DNA from: Acidobacteriota bacterium
GTDB taxonomy: Bacteria > Acidobacteriota > Vicinamibacteria > Vicinamibacterales > SCN-69-37
Length of the DNA stretch: 35,485 nucleotides
Direction of reading: 5' to 3'
NCBI GenBank assembly: GCA_024640135.1
Contig: JAHEFO010000012.1
Span: 1-35,485 of the forward strand
The position numbers and the translations under genes are program-made. The notes under the pieces were generated by a model, which made no database searches, was not told the origin of the DNA, and was given only the letters and a program-made list of their open reading frames with translations. Shown piece by piece: positions 16,814-25,086 of this stretch (position 1 is its first letter; every line of letters starts with the position of its first letter).

Positions 16814-17772
16814 TGCAGAGTAGTTTTCCTCTGTTCCCGCAGGCGGCATCCTCGATCGCGAGTGAAGTTGACCTGCTGTACTTCTTCATTCTGGCGGTCG
16901 CCTCGTTCTTCGCCGTGCTGGTGTCGGTGGCGGTGGTGTTCTTCGCGATCAAGTTCCGTCGGCGCCATGCGGATGAGATCGGGCACGATATCCACGGCTC
17001 GATCGCGCTTGAACTGATCTGGAGCATCATCCCCTTCGTTCTCGCGATGGTGATGTTCTTCTGGGGGGCCGACCTGTACTTCCGCATCGCGCGTCCGCCC
17101 GCTGACGCCATGGACGTGTACGTGGTGGGCAAGCAGTGGATGTGGAAAGTGCAGCATCCCGAAGGCGTCCGTGAAATCAACGAACTGCACGTGCCGTTGG
17201 GCCGCCCCGTGCGCATCACGTTGGGTTCCGAAGACGTCCTGCACGACTTCTACATTCCGGCGTTCCGCGTGAAGATGGACGCGGTCCCGGGCAAGTTGAC
17301 GACGCTGTGGTTCACCGCGACGAAAACCGGCAGCTACCATGTCTTCTGTGCGGAGTACTGCGGCACCCAGCACTCCGGAATGATCGGCCAGGTCATCGTG
17401 ATGGAACCCCACGACTACGAGGCCTGGCTGGCCGGTGGCAGGTCGACCGGCACGGCCGTCCAGAACGGCGAGAAACTGTTCACCCAGTTGGCGTGCATCA
17501 CGTGCCACAAGACCGATACGTCCGGCCGCGGTCCCGTGCTGACCGGCGTGTTCGGGTCAACCGTGCAGTTGATGGACGGCCGGCAGGTGATCGTCGACGA
17601 GAACTACCTGCGCGAGTCCGTCATGAATCCGCAGGCCAAGATCGTGCTGGGGTACCAGCCGATCATGCCGACATTTCAGGGCACGGTGAGCGAGGAGAAT
17701 CTTCTCCAGCTCATCGCCTACATCAAGACGCTGAAGGCGACGACCCCGGAGAGTCCTGAGGGCGGGCAGTAA
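16813..17772 (+). CDS. coxB: Cytochrome c oxidase subunit II with fused cytochrome c (caa3 type)
   Basis: A 319-aa subunit II. Two N-terminal helices (about 16-43 and 64-90) are followed by the periplasmic cupredoxin domain with the complete CuA ligand set: His144 (LHDFY), Cys179, Glu181, Cys183, His187 and Met190 in CAEYCGTQHSGM. A class I cytochrome c domain follows with CITCH at 228-232 and a PTF-preceding Met (about 286, PIMPTFQG) as heme ligand. The fused cytochrome defines caa3 oxidases and would accept electrons from ActE or ActA without a soluble carrier. It overlaps the sco stop by one base and precedes coxA by 15 bases. Confidence 0.96.
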   Translation: MQSSFPLFPQAASSIASEVDLLYFFILAVASFFAVLVSVAVVFFAIKFRRRHADEIGHDIHGSIALELIWSIIPFVLAMVMFFWGADLYFRIARPPADAMDVYVVGKQWMWKVQHPEGVREINELHVPLGRPVRITLGSEDVLHDFYIPAFRVKMDAVPGKLTTLWFTATKTGSYHVFCAEYCGTQHSGMIGQVIVMEPHDYEAWLAGGRSTGTAVQNGEKLFTQLACITCHKTDTSGRGPVLTGVFGSTVQLMDGRQVIVDENYLRESVMNPQAKIVLGYQPIMPTFQGTVSEENLLQLIAYIKTLKATTPESPEGGQ

Positions 17773-17787
17773 GGCGCAAGGATCGCT

Positions 17788-19404
17788 ATGAATCACGACA
17801 TCAAAGCCGGCAGCTATCTGGACGCTCCCCACGGGATCGCGTCGTGGCTGTTGACCAAGGACCACAAACGGATCGCGTTGCTCTACCTCATCTCGATCAC
17901 GGTGTTCTTCATCATCGGCGGGATTTTTGCCGCCGGCATTCGCACCGAGTTGATGACCCCTGAGGGGGATCTGTTCACGGCGGACATGTACAACAAGGTC
18001 TTCACGCTGCACGGCGTCGTGATGATCTTCTTCTTCCTCATTCCGTCGATTCCGGCCACGCTGGGCAACTTCCTGGTGCCGATCATGTGCGGCGCCAAGG
18101 ACCTGGCATTTCCCAGGATCAACCTGCTGAGCTGGTATCTCTATGTGGCCGGGGCGTCGCTGACGATCGGCGCCGTGGCGCTGGGTGGCGTCGACACGGG
18201 CTGGACGTTCTATACGCCGTACAGTTCGATGGCCTCGAACACCAACGTGACGCTGGCGGCCCTCGGTGTGTTCATTGCCGGGTTCTCCTCGATTCTCACG
18301 GGCTTCAATTTCATCGTCACGATCCACCGGATGCGGGCCCCTGGCCTGACGTGGTTCAGGATGCCGCTGTTTCTGTGGGCGCACTACGCGACCAGCCTGG
18401 TCATGATCCTGGGCACGCCCGTCGTGGCGATCACCATCCTGCTGGTGGGCGCGGAGCGCGCGCTCGGTTTCGCCATCTTTGACCCGCGCGTGGGCGGAGA
18501 CCCGGTGCTCTTCCAGCACTTGTTCTGGTTCTACTCGCATCCGGCCGTCTACATCATGATTCTGCCCGCCATGGGCGTGATCAGCGAACTCGTCGCCGCC
18601 GTGTCGCGCAAGCAGATCTTCGGGTACAGCTTCGTGGCCTACTCGAGCCTGGCCATTGCCATCATCGGCTTCCTGGTCTGGGGCCACCACATGTTCGTCA
18701 GCAGCCAGTCCATCTATGCCGGCCTGGTGTTCTCGATCATCACGATGATCGTCGCCGTGCCCTCGGCCGTGAAGACCTTCAACTGGACGGCGACCATGTA
18801 CAAGGGGTCCATTACGTGGGACTCGCCGACCTATTGGGTGCTCGGCTTCATGGGATTGTTTCTCATCGGCGGATTGACCGGACTGTTCCTGGGCACGATG
18901 GGGCTTGACGTCCACCTGCACGACACCTACTTCGTGGTGGCGCACTTCCACTACATCATGGTCGGTGGCGGCGTGATGGGGTTCCTGGGCGGCGTCCACT
19001 TCTGGTGGCCGAAGATGACGGGCCGCATCTATCCGGAGACCGCGGGCAAGATCGCCGCCGTGCTGGTATTCGTCGGCTTCAATTTGACGTTCTTCCCCCA
19101 GTTCGTAGTGGGGTATCTGGGCATGCCTCGCCGGTACCATGCCTATCCTGAGGAGTTCCAGATTCTCAACGTGCTGTCAACGGGCGGCGCCGCGGTGCTG
19201 GGTGCCGGCTACCTGTTGATCCTGGCCTATCTGGTGGCTTCATTCTTCAAGCCTCGAAACGCGCCGGCGAATCCGTGGGGCGCAACGGGTCTGGAGTGGG
19301 ACATCCCGTCGCCGCCCACGACTTTCAATTTCGAACACGACCCTGTCGTGACCGAAGACGCCTATGACTACGTTGGCCGTGCCCGGAAGGCGAGGGAGAA
19401 CTAA
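17788..19404 (+). CDS. coxA: Cytochrome c oxidase subunit I, A2 type
   Basis: A 538-aa heme-copper oxidase catalytic subunit with about twelve helices. The metal ligands are present: His75 and His388 for the low-spin heme, His386 for heme a3, and His251, His300 and His301 for CuB, with Tyr255 placed to crosslink to His251. The helix VI motif reads YSHPAVY (249-255) instead of the A1-type GHPEVY. Tyr249-Ser250 in place of the proton-gating Glu is the hallmark of A2-type oxidases such as those of Rhodothermus and Thermus caa3. AAGGA lies six bases before the ATG. It reduces oxygen to water and pumps protons. Confidence 0.97.
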   Translation: MNHDIKAGSYLDAPHGIASWLLTKDHKRIALLYLISITVFFIIGGIFAAGIRTELMTPEGDLFTADMYNKVFTLHGVVMIFFFLIPSIPATLGNFLVPIMCGAKDLAFPRINLLSWYLYVAGASLTIGAVALGGVDTGWTFYTPYSSMASNTNVTLAALGVFIAGFSSILTGFNFIVTIHRMRAPGLTWFRMPLFLWAHYATSLVMILGTPVVAITILLVGAERALGFAIFDPRVGGDPVLFQHLFWFYSHPAVYIMILPAMGVISELVAAVSRKQIFGYSFVAYSSLAIAIIGFLVWGHHMFVSSQSIYAGLVFSIITMIVAVPSAVKTFNWTATMYKGSITWDSPTYWVLGFMGLFLIGGLTGLFLGTMGLDVHLHDTYFVVAHFHYIMVGGGVMGFLGGVHFWWPKMTGRIYPETAGKIAAVLVFVGFNLTFFPQFVVGYLGMPRRYHAYPEEFQILNVLSTGGAAVLGAGYLLILAYLVASFFKPRNAPANPWGATGLEWDIPSPPTTFNFEHDPVVTEDAYDYVGRARKAREN

Positions 19405-19405
19405 C

Positions 19406-20065
19406 GTGGAAAACCCGAACGCTCCGCACGAACATCACCCGGCGCTGCAGCATCACTTTCACAGCATGGCGCAGCAGCTCGAGGCGTCCGTCCTCGGGAT
19501 GTGGGTGTTCCTGGTCACTGAAGTCATGTTCTTCGGTGGCCTGTTCATGGCCTACATCCTCTACCGCTCGCTGTACCCCGATGCGTGGCTGGCGGGGAGC
19601 CAGGAGCTCGATGAGTTCCTCGGTGGCCTGAATACCGTCGTCCTGATCTGCAGCTCCCTGACGATGGCGCTGGCCGTGCGTGCCGCCCAGGTCGGATCGC
19701 GAAAGGGACAAATCGTCAATTTGATCCTGACGATCGTCTTTGGAACCGTATTCCTCGTGGTGAAGTACTTCGAGTACGCCAAGAAATTCGAACACCATCT
19801 GGTCCCCGGGGCGCACTTCGACCCGGCTCGCGACCCGGCGCAGCAGCTCTATTTTTCCCTGTACTTCATGATGACCGGCGTCCACGCCCTGCACATGGTG
19901 GTGGGGATTGGGCTGATGCTGGTCATGCTGCACATGGCCTGGAAGGGTCGTTTTTCAGCCGAATATTTCGCCCCAGTGGAAATCTCCGGTCTCTACTGGC
20001 ACTTCGTCGACATCGTCTGGATTTTTCTGTTCCCGCTGCTGTACCTCATCGGGAAGCATCATTAG
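19406..20065 (+). CDS. coxC: Cytochrome c oxidase subunit III
   Basis: A 219-aa membrane protein with five helices, the short form of subunit III that lacks the first two helices of the mitochondrial type. Landmarks are GMWVFLVTEVMFFGGLFMAY (about 32-51), YFMMTGVHALHMVVGIG (about 155) and the final YWHFVDIVWIFLFPLLYL. I chose the GTG at 19406, just after the coxA stop and seven bases from GGGAG. An in-frame ATG at 19364 would overlap coxA by 41 bases and add residues without family resemblance. The His-rich N-terminus (HEHHPALQHHFH) is notable. Confidence 0.94.
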   Translation: MENPNAPHEHHPALQHHFHSMAQQLEASVLGMWVFLVTEVMFFGGLFMAYILYRSLYPDAWLAGSQELDEFLGGLNTVVLICSSLTMALAVRAAQVGSRKGQIVNLILTIVFGTVFLVVKYFEYAKKFEHHLVPGAHFDPARDPAQQLYFSLYFMMTGVHALHMVVGIGLMLVMLHMAWKGRFSAEYFAPVEISGLYWHFVDIVWIFLFPLLYLIGKHH

Positions 20066-20079
20066 CGCGCTGAGAGACC

Positions 20080-20376
20080 ATGTCCCACATAAGTTCCAAA
20101 CGTCTCTTCTATACGATCTTTGTCTCATTGATCATTCTGACGGGCCTGACAGTTTTCGTCGCCCGACAGGATTTTGGTGCGATGAATACGCCGGTCGCGC
20201 TCGCGATTGCAGGACTCAAGGCCACGCTCGTCATTCTCTATTTCATGGGCGTGCGGTACAACACGCCGCTCACGAAGGTGGTGGCGGCGTCGGGATTCGT
20301 CTGGCTCATCATCCTGTTCGGTATGACGATGGGCGACTATCTGACGCGAAGCTGGCTCGGATTCCCGGGCCGCTAG
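20080..20376 (+). CDS. coxD: Cytochrome c oxidase subunit IV (prokaryotic type)
   Basis: A 98-aa protein with three membrane helices (about 9-29, 38-57 and 64-86). It fits the prokaryotic caa3 subunit IV family by size, topology and position as the last gene of the operon, 14 bases after coxC. The family is structural and poorly conserved. The landmark LKATLVILYFMGVRYNTPLT is typical. It ends with TAG at 20374-20376, followed by two small inverted repeats that may end the operon transcript. Confidence 0.88.
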   Translation: MSHISSKRLFYTIFVSLIILTGLTVFVARQDFGAMNTPVALAIAGLKATLVILYFMGVRYNTPLTKVVAASGFVWLIILFGMTMGDYLTRSWLGFPGR

Positions 20377-20582
20377 CCGAAATCTGCGCCTGGATTTCCG
20401 GTTCTCGACTGCAATCTGAGATTGCCGGTTACCGACCAGGCACCTCCACCCGCCGATTTCGCACCTCACGCCGCGCCGCTCGTGCGTCACAATTGCGGTA
20501 ACGATGAGCGATGAGCCCCTGGACACCTGCCTTCCGCAGTCGGCCTCCGAAGGCCCGTGGGCGTTAGAATCAGGTGTTAGCC
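20377..20582 (+). other. Intergenic spacer with two small inverted repeats after the oxidase operon
   Basis: This spacer holds GAAATC/GATTTC (20379-20384 and 20393-20398, 8-base loop) and GCAATC/GATTGC (20411-20416 and 20420-20425, 3-base loop). Neither is GC-rich nor followed by a T-run, so a role as terminator is doubtful. The words AGATTGCCG and TTACCGA recur in the clpA-grpE repeat region. A TAGAAT box at 20565-20570 precedes the next gene. No coding potential was seen. Confidence 0.4.
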
Positions 20583-21809
20583 GTGACTGAGCTCAAGGAC
20601 GATCTGTCGGCCCTCCGTATCGAACGCACCCCCATGGCCCCCGAGGGGCGGGGACGCTGGATCAAGTGGGTGGTGCTCCTGGCGCTATTGGGCGGCGGTG
20701 GGTACTACGGCTGGGCCTGGTTGACGCGGGAACGCCCCGCGGAAGTCGAAGTGGTTGCCGTGCTTGAGCGGGCTGCGGGAACCCAGGCCTCGGTCTTGAA
20801 CGCCTCCGGCTACGTGACCGCGCGCCGGAGGGCGACGATTTCCTCAAAGGTCACCGGCAAACTGGTTGAAGTGAACGTCGAGGAGGGCATGGCCGTGCGG
20901 GAAGGGCAGGTGCTGGCCCGCCTGGACGACGCAACTGCGCGCGCCGGTCTCGCGTTGGCCCAGGCGCAGTTGGTGGCTTCGCAGGGCGCGATGCGAGAGA
21001 CCGAAGTGCGTCTGGCGGAGGCGCAGTTGACCTTGAAACGGCGGATCGAGCTGGCCGCTGAGGGTTTTGCCCCGCAGTCCGAGGTGGACCAGGCCCGGGC
21101 CGAGGTGGATTCCCTGGTGGCCCGGATCGCATCCTCCCGCGAACAGATCAATGTCGCGGAGCGACAGGTGGCCCTGCAGCAGACCGATCTCGACAACACG
21201 ATTGTCCGGGCGCCTTTCAGCGGTGTGGCGATTTCCAAGGATGCGCAGGCCGGGGAAATGGTGTCGCCGGTGTCTGCCGGTGGCGGCTTCACGCGGACCG
21301 GGATCAGCACGATTGTTGACATGAACTCCCTGGAGATTGAGGTGGATGTCAATGAGAGTTACATCAATCGCGTGAAGTCGAACCAGGACGTCACGGCTGT
21401 GCTGGATGCCTATCCTGATTTCCAGATTCCCGCGCGGGTGATCACCACTGTTCCCACAGCCGACCGGCAGAAGGCCACCGTGCTGGTGCGCATTGGTTTT
21501 GTCGCGCTTGATCCGCGCATCTTGCCCGATATGGGCGTGAAGGTGACGTTCCTGCGCGACGCCGCTGAGGCGGACGCCCAGGCGGCTCAGCCGGTCTCCC
21601 TCGTGCCGAAGAGCGCGATCGCCACAATGGGCGACCAGACGGTCGTCTTCGTCGTGCGCCCCGACAGCACCGTGGAGCGCCGGCCTGTGCGCACGGGAGG
21701 CGTCGACGGCGACCGGCAGGAGGTTGTGGCCGGTCTTCGAGCTGGCGAGCGCATCGTCGTCGTACCGCCTCCGGCGATGGTGGACGGTGCGCGCATTGTG
21801 ATCAGGTAG
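20583..21809 (+). CDS. HlyD/MacA-type periplasmic adaptor of an ABC exporter
   Basis: A membrane-fusion protein that would link the inner-membrane ABC permeases downstream to an outer-membrane channel. It has one N-terminal helix (about 23-43, WIKWVVLLALLGGGGYYGWA). The lipoyl half-motif ASGYVTARRRATISSKVTG is followed by a coiled-coil hairpin rich in Ala, Glu and Gln (about 105-190), the second lipoyl half-motif IVRAPFSGVAIS, and beta-barrel and membrane-proximal domains. I chose the GTG at 20583 because AGGTG (20572-20576) lies six bases upstream; a GTG at 20574 would add three residues. No outer-membrane TolC partner lies in the window. Together with the next three genes it forms a MacAB-like export operon; the substrate is unknown. 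Confidence 0.88.
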   Translation: MTELKDDLSALRIERTPMAPEGRGRWIKWVVLLALLGGGGYYGWAWLTRERPAEVEVVAVLERAAGTQASVLNASGYVTARRRATISSKVTGKLVEVNVEEGMAVREGQVLARLDDATARAGLALAQAQLVASQGAMRETEVRLAEAQLTLKRRIELAAEGFAPQSEVDQARAEVDSLVARIASSREQINVAERQVALQQTDLDNTIVRAPFSGVAISKDAQAGEMVSPVSAGGGFTRTGISTIVDMNSLEIEVDVNESYINRVKSNQDVTAVLDAYPDFQIPARVITTVPTADRQKATVLVRIGFVALDPRILPDMGVKVTFLRDAAEADAQAAQPVSLVPKSAIATMGDQTVVFVVRPDSTVERRPVRTGGVDGDRQEVVAGLRAGERIVVVPPPAMVDGARIVIR

Positions 21810-21824
21810 GAGCGGAGCCTAAGG

Positions 21825-22508
21825 ATGAACCCACTCGTTCGCGTCACTGGCGTCCACAAGTACTTCTCTCGGGGCAACGAGCGCATTGATGTCCTGCAGG
21901 GCGTCAACCTCGATATTCCCGAGGGCGACTTCCTGGCGTTGATGGGGCCGTCGGGCTCCGGAAAGACAACGCTTCTCAACCTGATGGGCGGCCTGGACCA
22001 ACCGTCGGCCGGACAACTCGAGGTGGCCGGGGCCAACATCGCCGGCATGTCTGGCGCCCAGTTGTCACGATGGCGCTCGCAGCATATTGGATTCGTGTTC
22101 CAGCTCTACAACCTGTTGCCCGTGCTGACGGCGGAGAAGAACGTCGAACTGCCGCTCTTGCTGACGACATTGTCCAAGGCGGAGCGGCGCAAGCGTGTGG
22201 CCATCGCGCTCAAGGTCGTCGGCCTGAGCGACCGGGCACGGCACTATCCGCGCCAGTTGTCCGGAGGTCAGGAGCAGCGCGTGGGCATCGCGAGAGCGAT
22301 CGTCACCGACCCGACGTTGCTTCTGGCCGACGAGCCGACGGGCGATCTCGATCGCAAAGCCGGCGACGAGATCCTGGACCTCCTCCAGACCTTGAACCGC
22401 GACCACGGCAAGACCATCGTCATGGTGACGCACGATCCACATGCGGCTGAGCGGGCGAAGCGGACGTTGCACCTGGAGAAGGGTCTCCTCATCGGAGCGG
22501 ACGCATGA
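21825..22508 (+). CDS. ABC transporter ATP-binding protein (MacB/LolD family)
   Basis: A 227-aa ATPase of the MacB/LolD/FtsE type. Walker A is GPSGSGKT at 41-48, the Q-loop lies in FVFQLYNLLPVLTA, the signature is LSGGQEQR (Glu where Gln is more usual), Walker B is LLLADEPTGDLD, and the H-loop is MVTHDP. AAGG directly precedes the ATG. It follows the adaptor by 15 bases, and its end overlaps the first permease (ATGA at 22505-22508). It would drive mechanotransmission by the FtsX-type permeases rather than classical import or export through the membrane. Confidence 0.94.
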   Translation: MNPLVRVTGVHKYFSRGNERIDVLQGVNLDIPEGDFLALMGPSGSGKTTLLNLMGGLDQPSAGQLEVAGANIAGMSGAQLSRWRSQHIGFVFQLYNLLPVLTAEKNVELPLLLTTLSKAERRKRVAIALKVVGLSDRARHYPRQLSGGQEQRVGIARAIVTDPTLLLADEPTGDLDRKAGDEILDLLQTLNRDHGKTIVMVTHDPHAAERAKRTLHLEKGLLIGADA

Positions 22509-23656
22509 AGTTTCTTCCGCTGCTCTGGAAGAGCCTCTGGCGCAAGAAGCTCCGGACGATCTTTACCCTGCTCTCCGTCTTTGTCGCGTTTGTCCTGTTC
22601 GGTCTGTTGATGACCATCCGGACGGCGTTTTCGTTCGGCGTGGACATTGCGGGCATTGATCGCCTGGTGTTGATCCACAAGGTCAGCCTGATCATGCCGC
22701 TGCCCGTGTCGTATCAGGGCCGTCTGCAGAGCACCCCTGGTGTCGAGGTGGCGACGCACAACACGTGGTTCGGCGGCGTCTATCAGGACCCCGCGAATTT
22801 CTTCGCTCAGATCGCGGTGGAACCTGAACCCTTCTTGAAGATCTACCCGGAGTACCAGTTGCCACCGGAGCAGATGAAGGCCTGGCTGGCCGACCGCCAG
22901 GGGGCCATCGTGGGCGCGGACCTGGCGAAGCGGTTTGCGTGGAAGATTGGTGATCGGATTCCCATTGGGGGCACGATCTGGCAGCCGAAGGGCGGCGGGC
23001 AGACGTGGGAATTCAACATTGCCGGGATCTATGACGGGGAACAGGGCGTAGACAAGACCCAGTTCTTCTTCCGCTACGACTACCTCGACGAAAATCGCGC
23101 TGGTGGCGAAGGCCTCGTGGGGTGGTATGTGGTGAAAATCAGTGATCCGTCGCAATCGCAGGCGATGGGGGCAAAGTTCGATGCGATGTTCGAGAATTCC
23201 GACGCCGAGACGAAGACGACGACGGAAAAGGGTTTCGTGGAGGGGTTTGCGAACCAGGTCGGCGACATTGGCGCGATGATGGTCGCCATTCTGGTGGCCG
23301 TGCTCTTCACGATACTGGTGGTGGCGGCCAACACCATGGCGCAGTCGGTGCGCGAACGGACGAGCGAAATGGCCGTCATGAAGACACTCGGATTCTCGAA
23401 CGGGTCCATCCTCACGCTGGTCCTCGGCGAGTCGGTGTTCATCTGCACGCTTGGCGGCAGCCTTGGGTTGTTGCTGGCCTGGTTGTTCGTGCAGGGCGGC
23501 GATCCAACTGGCGGGATGCTTCCGATCTTCGTCCTGCAACCACGAGCCCTGGCGATCGGGGCCGCACTCATCGTTGGGATGGGAGTGGCGGCAGGGTTGT
23601 GGCCCGCGCTGTCGGCCATGCAGTTGAAAATCACCGACGGCTTGCGGCGAAATTAG
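22505..23656 (+). CDS. FtsX/MacB-type ABC permease, first of two
   Basis: A 383-aa permease. One N-terminal helix (about 15-38, after KSLWRKKLRT) is followed by a large periplasmic MacB-like domain (about 45-250) and three C-terminal helices forming the FtsX domain, with the cytoplasmic loop motif VRERTSEMAVMKTLGF (about 281-296). The topology is that of MacB without its fused ATPase. ATGA overlap with the ATPase gene shows coupling. It is clearly different in sequence from the next permease, so the transporter is probably a heterodimer. Confidence 0.9.
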   Translation: MKFLPLLWKSLWRKKLRTIFTLLSVFVAFVLFGLLMTIRTAFSFGVDIAGIDRLVLIHKVSLIMPLPVSYQGRLQSTPGVEVATHNTWFGGVYQDPANFFAQIAVEPEPFLKIYPEYQLPPEQMKAWLADRQGAIVGADLAKRFAWKIGDRIPIGGTIWQPKGGGQTWEFNIAGIYDGEQGVDKTQFFFRYDYLDENRAGGEGLVGWYVVKISDPSQSQAMGAKFDAMFENSDAETKTTTEKGFVEGFANQVGDIGAMMVAILVAVLFTILVVAANTMAQSVRERTSEMAVMKTLGFSNGSILTLVLGESVFICTLGGSLGLLLAWLFVQGGDPTGGMLPIFVLQPRALAIGAALIVGMGVAAGLWPALSAMQLKITDGLRRN

Positions 23657-23692
23657 CGTGGCGCGGGGTGTGAATCCCGGGGGAGTCAGAAC

Positions 23693-24883
23693 GTGTTCAG
23701 CTGGATTAGTCAGACCGCGGCGGTCACCGCCCTCAACCTGAGGACCATTCCCCAGCGCCTGGGTTCGTCCGGTGTGGCCATCGTGGGTATCGCCGGCGTA
23801 GTGGTGGTGTTCGTCTCGGTGCTCTCGATTGCGACGGGGTTCACGGCGGCGATGGAAGGGACCGGTTCACCCTCGCGGGCCATCGTCATGCGGAGTGGCG
23901 CTGACAGCGAGATGACGAGCGGCATCGGCGGCGCGGCGGCCACGATCATCAAGGAGGCGCCGGGCTTGCGTCGCGATGGCCAGACGGCGTTGGCGTCGGC
24001 TGAACTGTTCGTGATCATCGACCTGCCGAAGCGGTCGACGGGAACGCCGGCCAATGTGCCGATGCGGGGTGTCGAACCGGCGGCGTTCCAGGTCCGGGAC
24101 GAAGTGAAGATTGTCGACGGACGCCCGTTTCAATTCGGGACGAACGAAGTCATTGTCGGTCGTGGCGCGCGCGGCCAGTTCTCCGGATTGACGGTGGGCG
24201 ACACGGTGACGTCCGGGAAGGCCACCTGGCAGGTGGTCGGTGTATTTGACGCCGGCGGTGGTGTGTCGGAGACCGAAATCTGGGTGGACGCTCGCGTGTT
24301 GCAGGGCGTGTACAACCGCGGCAATTCGTACCAGACCGTTCTGGCGCGCCTGGAGTCGTCCGAGAGCTTCGACACTTTTCGTGACTGGCTGGTGACCAAT
24401 CCTCAACTCAACGTGCAGGTGCGTCGCGAGACCGAGTACTACGCGCAGCAGTCGCGGGCGCTCAGCGGTCTCATCCGCGGCGTCGGATTTGGTATCGCCG
24501 CGCTGATGGGGATCGGTGCCGTCTTCGGCGCCATCCTGACGATGTATACCGCTGTGTCGACGCGGTCCCGCGAGATCGCCACACTTCGGGCGCTGGGGTT
24601 CAACACGGCGTCCGTTATTGTGTCGGTCCTGGTGGAGTCGCTGGCTCTGGGCGCCATCGGTGGCGTGATTGGGGGGCTGGGCGCCTACTTCGGGTTCAAT
24701 GGCTATCAGACGTCAACGATCAACTTCCAGACGTTCAGCCAGGTGGCGTTCGCCTTTCGGGTGACTCCTGAGCTGCTCGTGACCGGGTTGGCCTACGCTC
24801 TGCTGATGGGACTGGTCGGCGGACTCCTGCCTGCCCTCCGTGCCGCGAGCCTCCCCATTCCCTCGGCCCTGCGCGAGCTGTAG
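23693..24883 (+). CDS. FtsX/MacB-type ABC permease, second of two
   Basis: A 396-aa permease with the same layout as its neighbour: an N-terminal helix (about 27-48), a periplasmic domain to about 255, and three C-terminal helices with the motif STRSREIATLRALGFN (about 287-302). The ending PIPSALREL is typical of the family. It starts at GTG 23693 with GGGGGAG nine bases upstream. It lies 36 bases after the first permease. The pairing of two permeases with one ATPase and one adaptor suggests an asymmetric exporter. Confidence 0.9.
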   Translation: MFSWISQTAAVTALNLRTIPQRLGSSGVAIVGIAGVVVVFVSVLSIATGFTAAMEGTGSPSRAIVMRSGADSEMTSGIGGAAATIIKEAPGLRRDGQTALASAELFVIIDLPKRSTGTPANVPMRGVEPAAFQVRDEVKIVDGRPFQFGTNEVIVGRGARGQFSGLTVGDTVTSGKATWQVVGVFDAGGGVSETEIWVDARVLQGVYNRGNSYQTVLARLESSESFDTFRDWLVTNPQLNVQVRRETEYYAQQSRALSGLIRGVGFGIAALMGIGAVFGAILTMYTAVSTRSREIATLRALGFNTASVIVSVLVESLALGAIGGVIGGLGAYFGFNGYQTSTINFQTFSQVAFAFRVTPELLVTGLAYALLMGLVGGLLPALRAASLPIPSALREL

Positions 24884-24951
24884 CCGCCCTCGGCTGGGTC
24901 TCCGGCCATTCTGGGAAGGATGAGGACGCTCCGGAGAGGCAGGATCTGAGA

Positions 24952-24973
24952 GCCGCCACCTGGAATTGGCGGC
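24952..24973 (+). terminator. GC-rich hairpin after the exporter operon
   Basis: GCCGCCA (24952-24958) and TGGCGGC (24967-24973) form a perfect 7-bp stem around an 8-base loop, about 70 bases after the second permease gene. There is no following T-run, so intrinsic termination is uncertain. The rest of 24884-25086 shows no coding potential. Confidence 0.3.
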
Positions 24974-25086
24974 ACTGAGAACCGCTGCGTATGACCTGGT
25001 AGTGATAAGGTGAATCGGATGTCTCACAGATCAATGTCACCGGACGTGACGGTCGCCCTGTTCTCGGGGGTTGCGGTGTTCGTGCC

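Noticed and set aside
17557-19140. A 527-codon open frame on the minus strand opposite coxB/coxA.
   Set aside because: The product is low-complexity (His, Asp, Gln, Arg) and antisense to well-identified oxidase genes; the same holds for 11601-13226 opposite actC.
24952-24973. A confident intrinsic terminator after the exporter operon.
   Set aside because: The stem is good but no T-run follows; it is kept only as a low-confidence entry.
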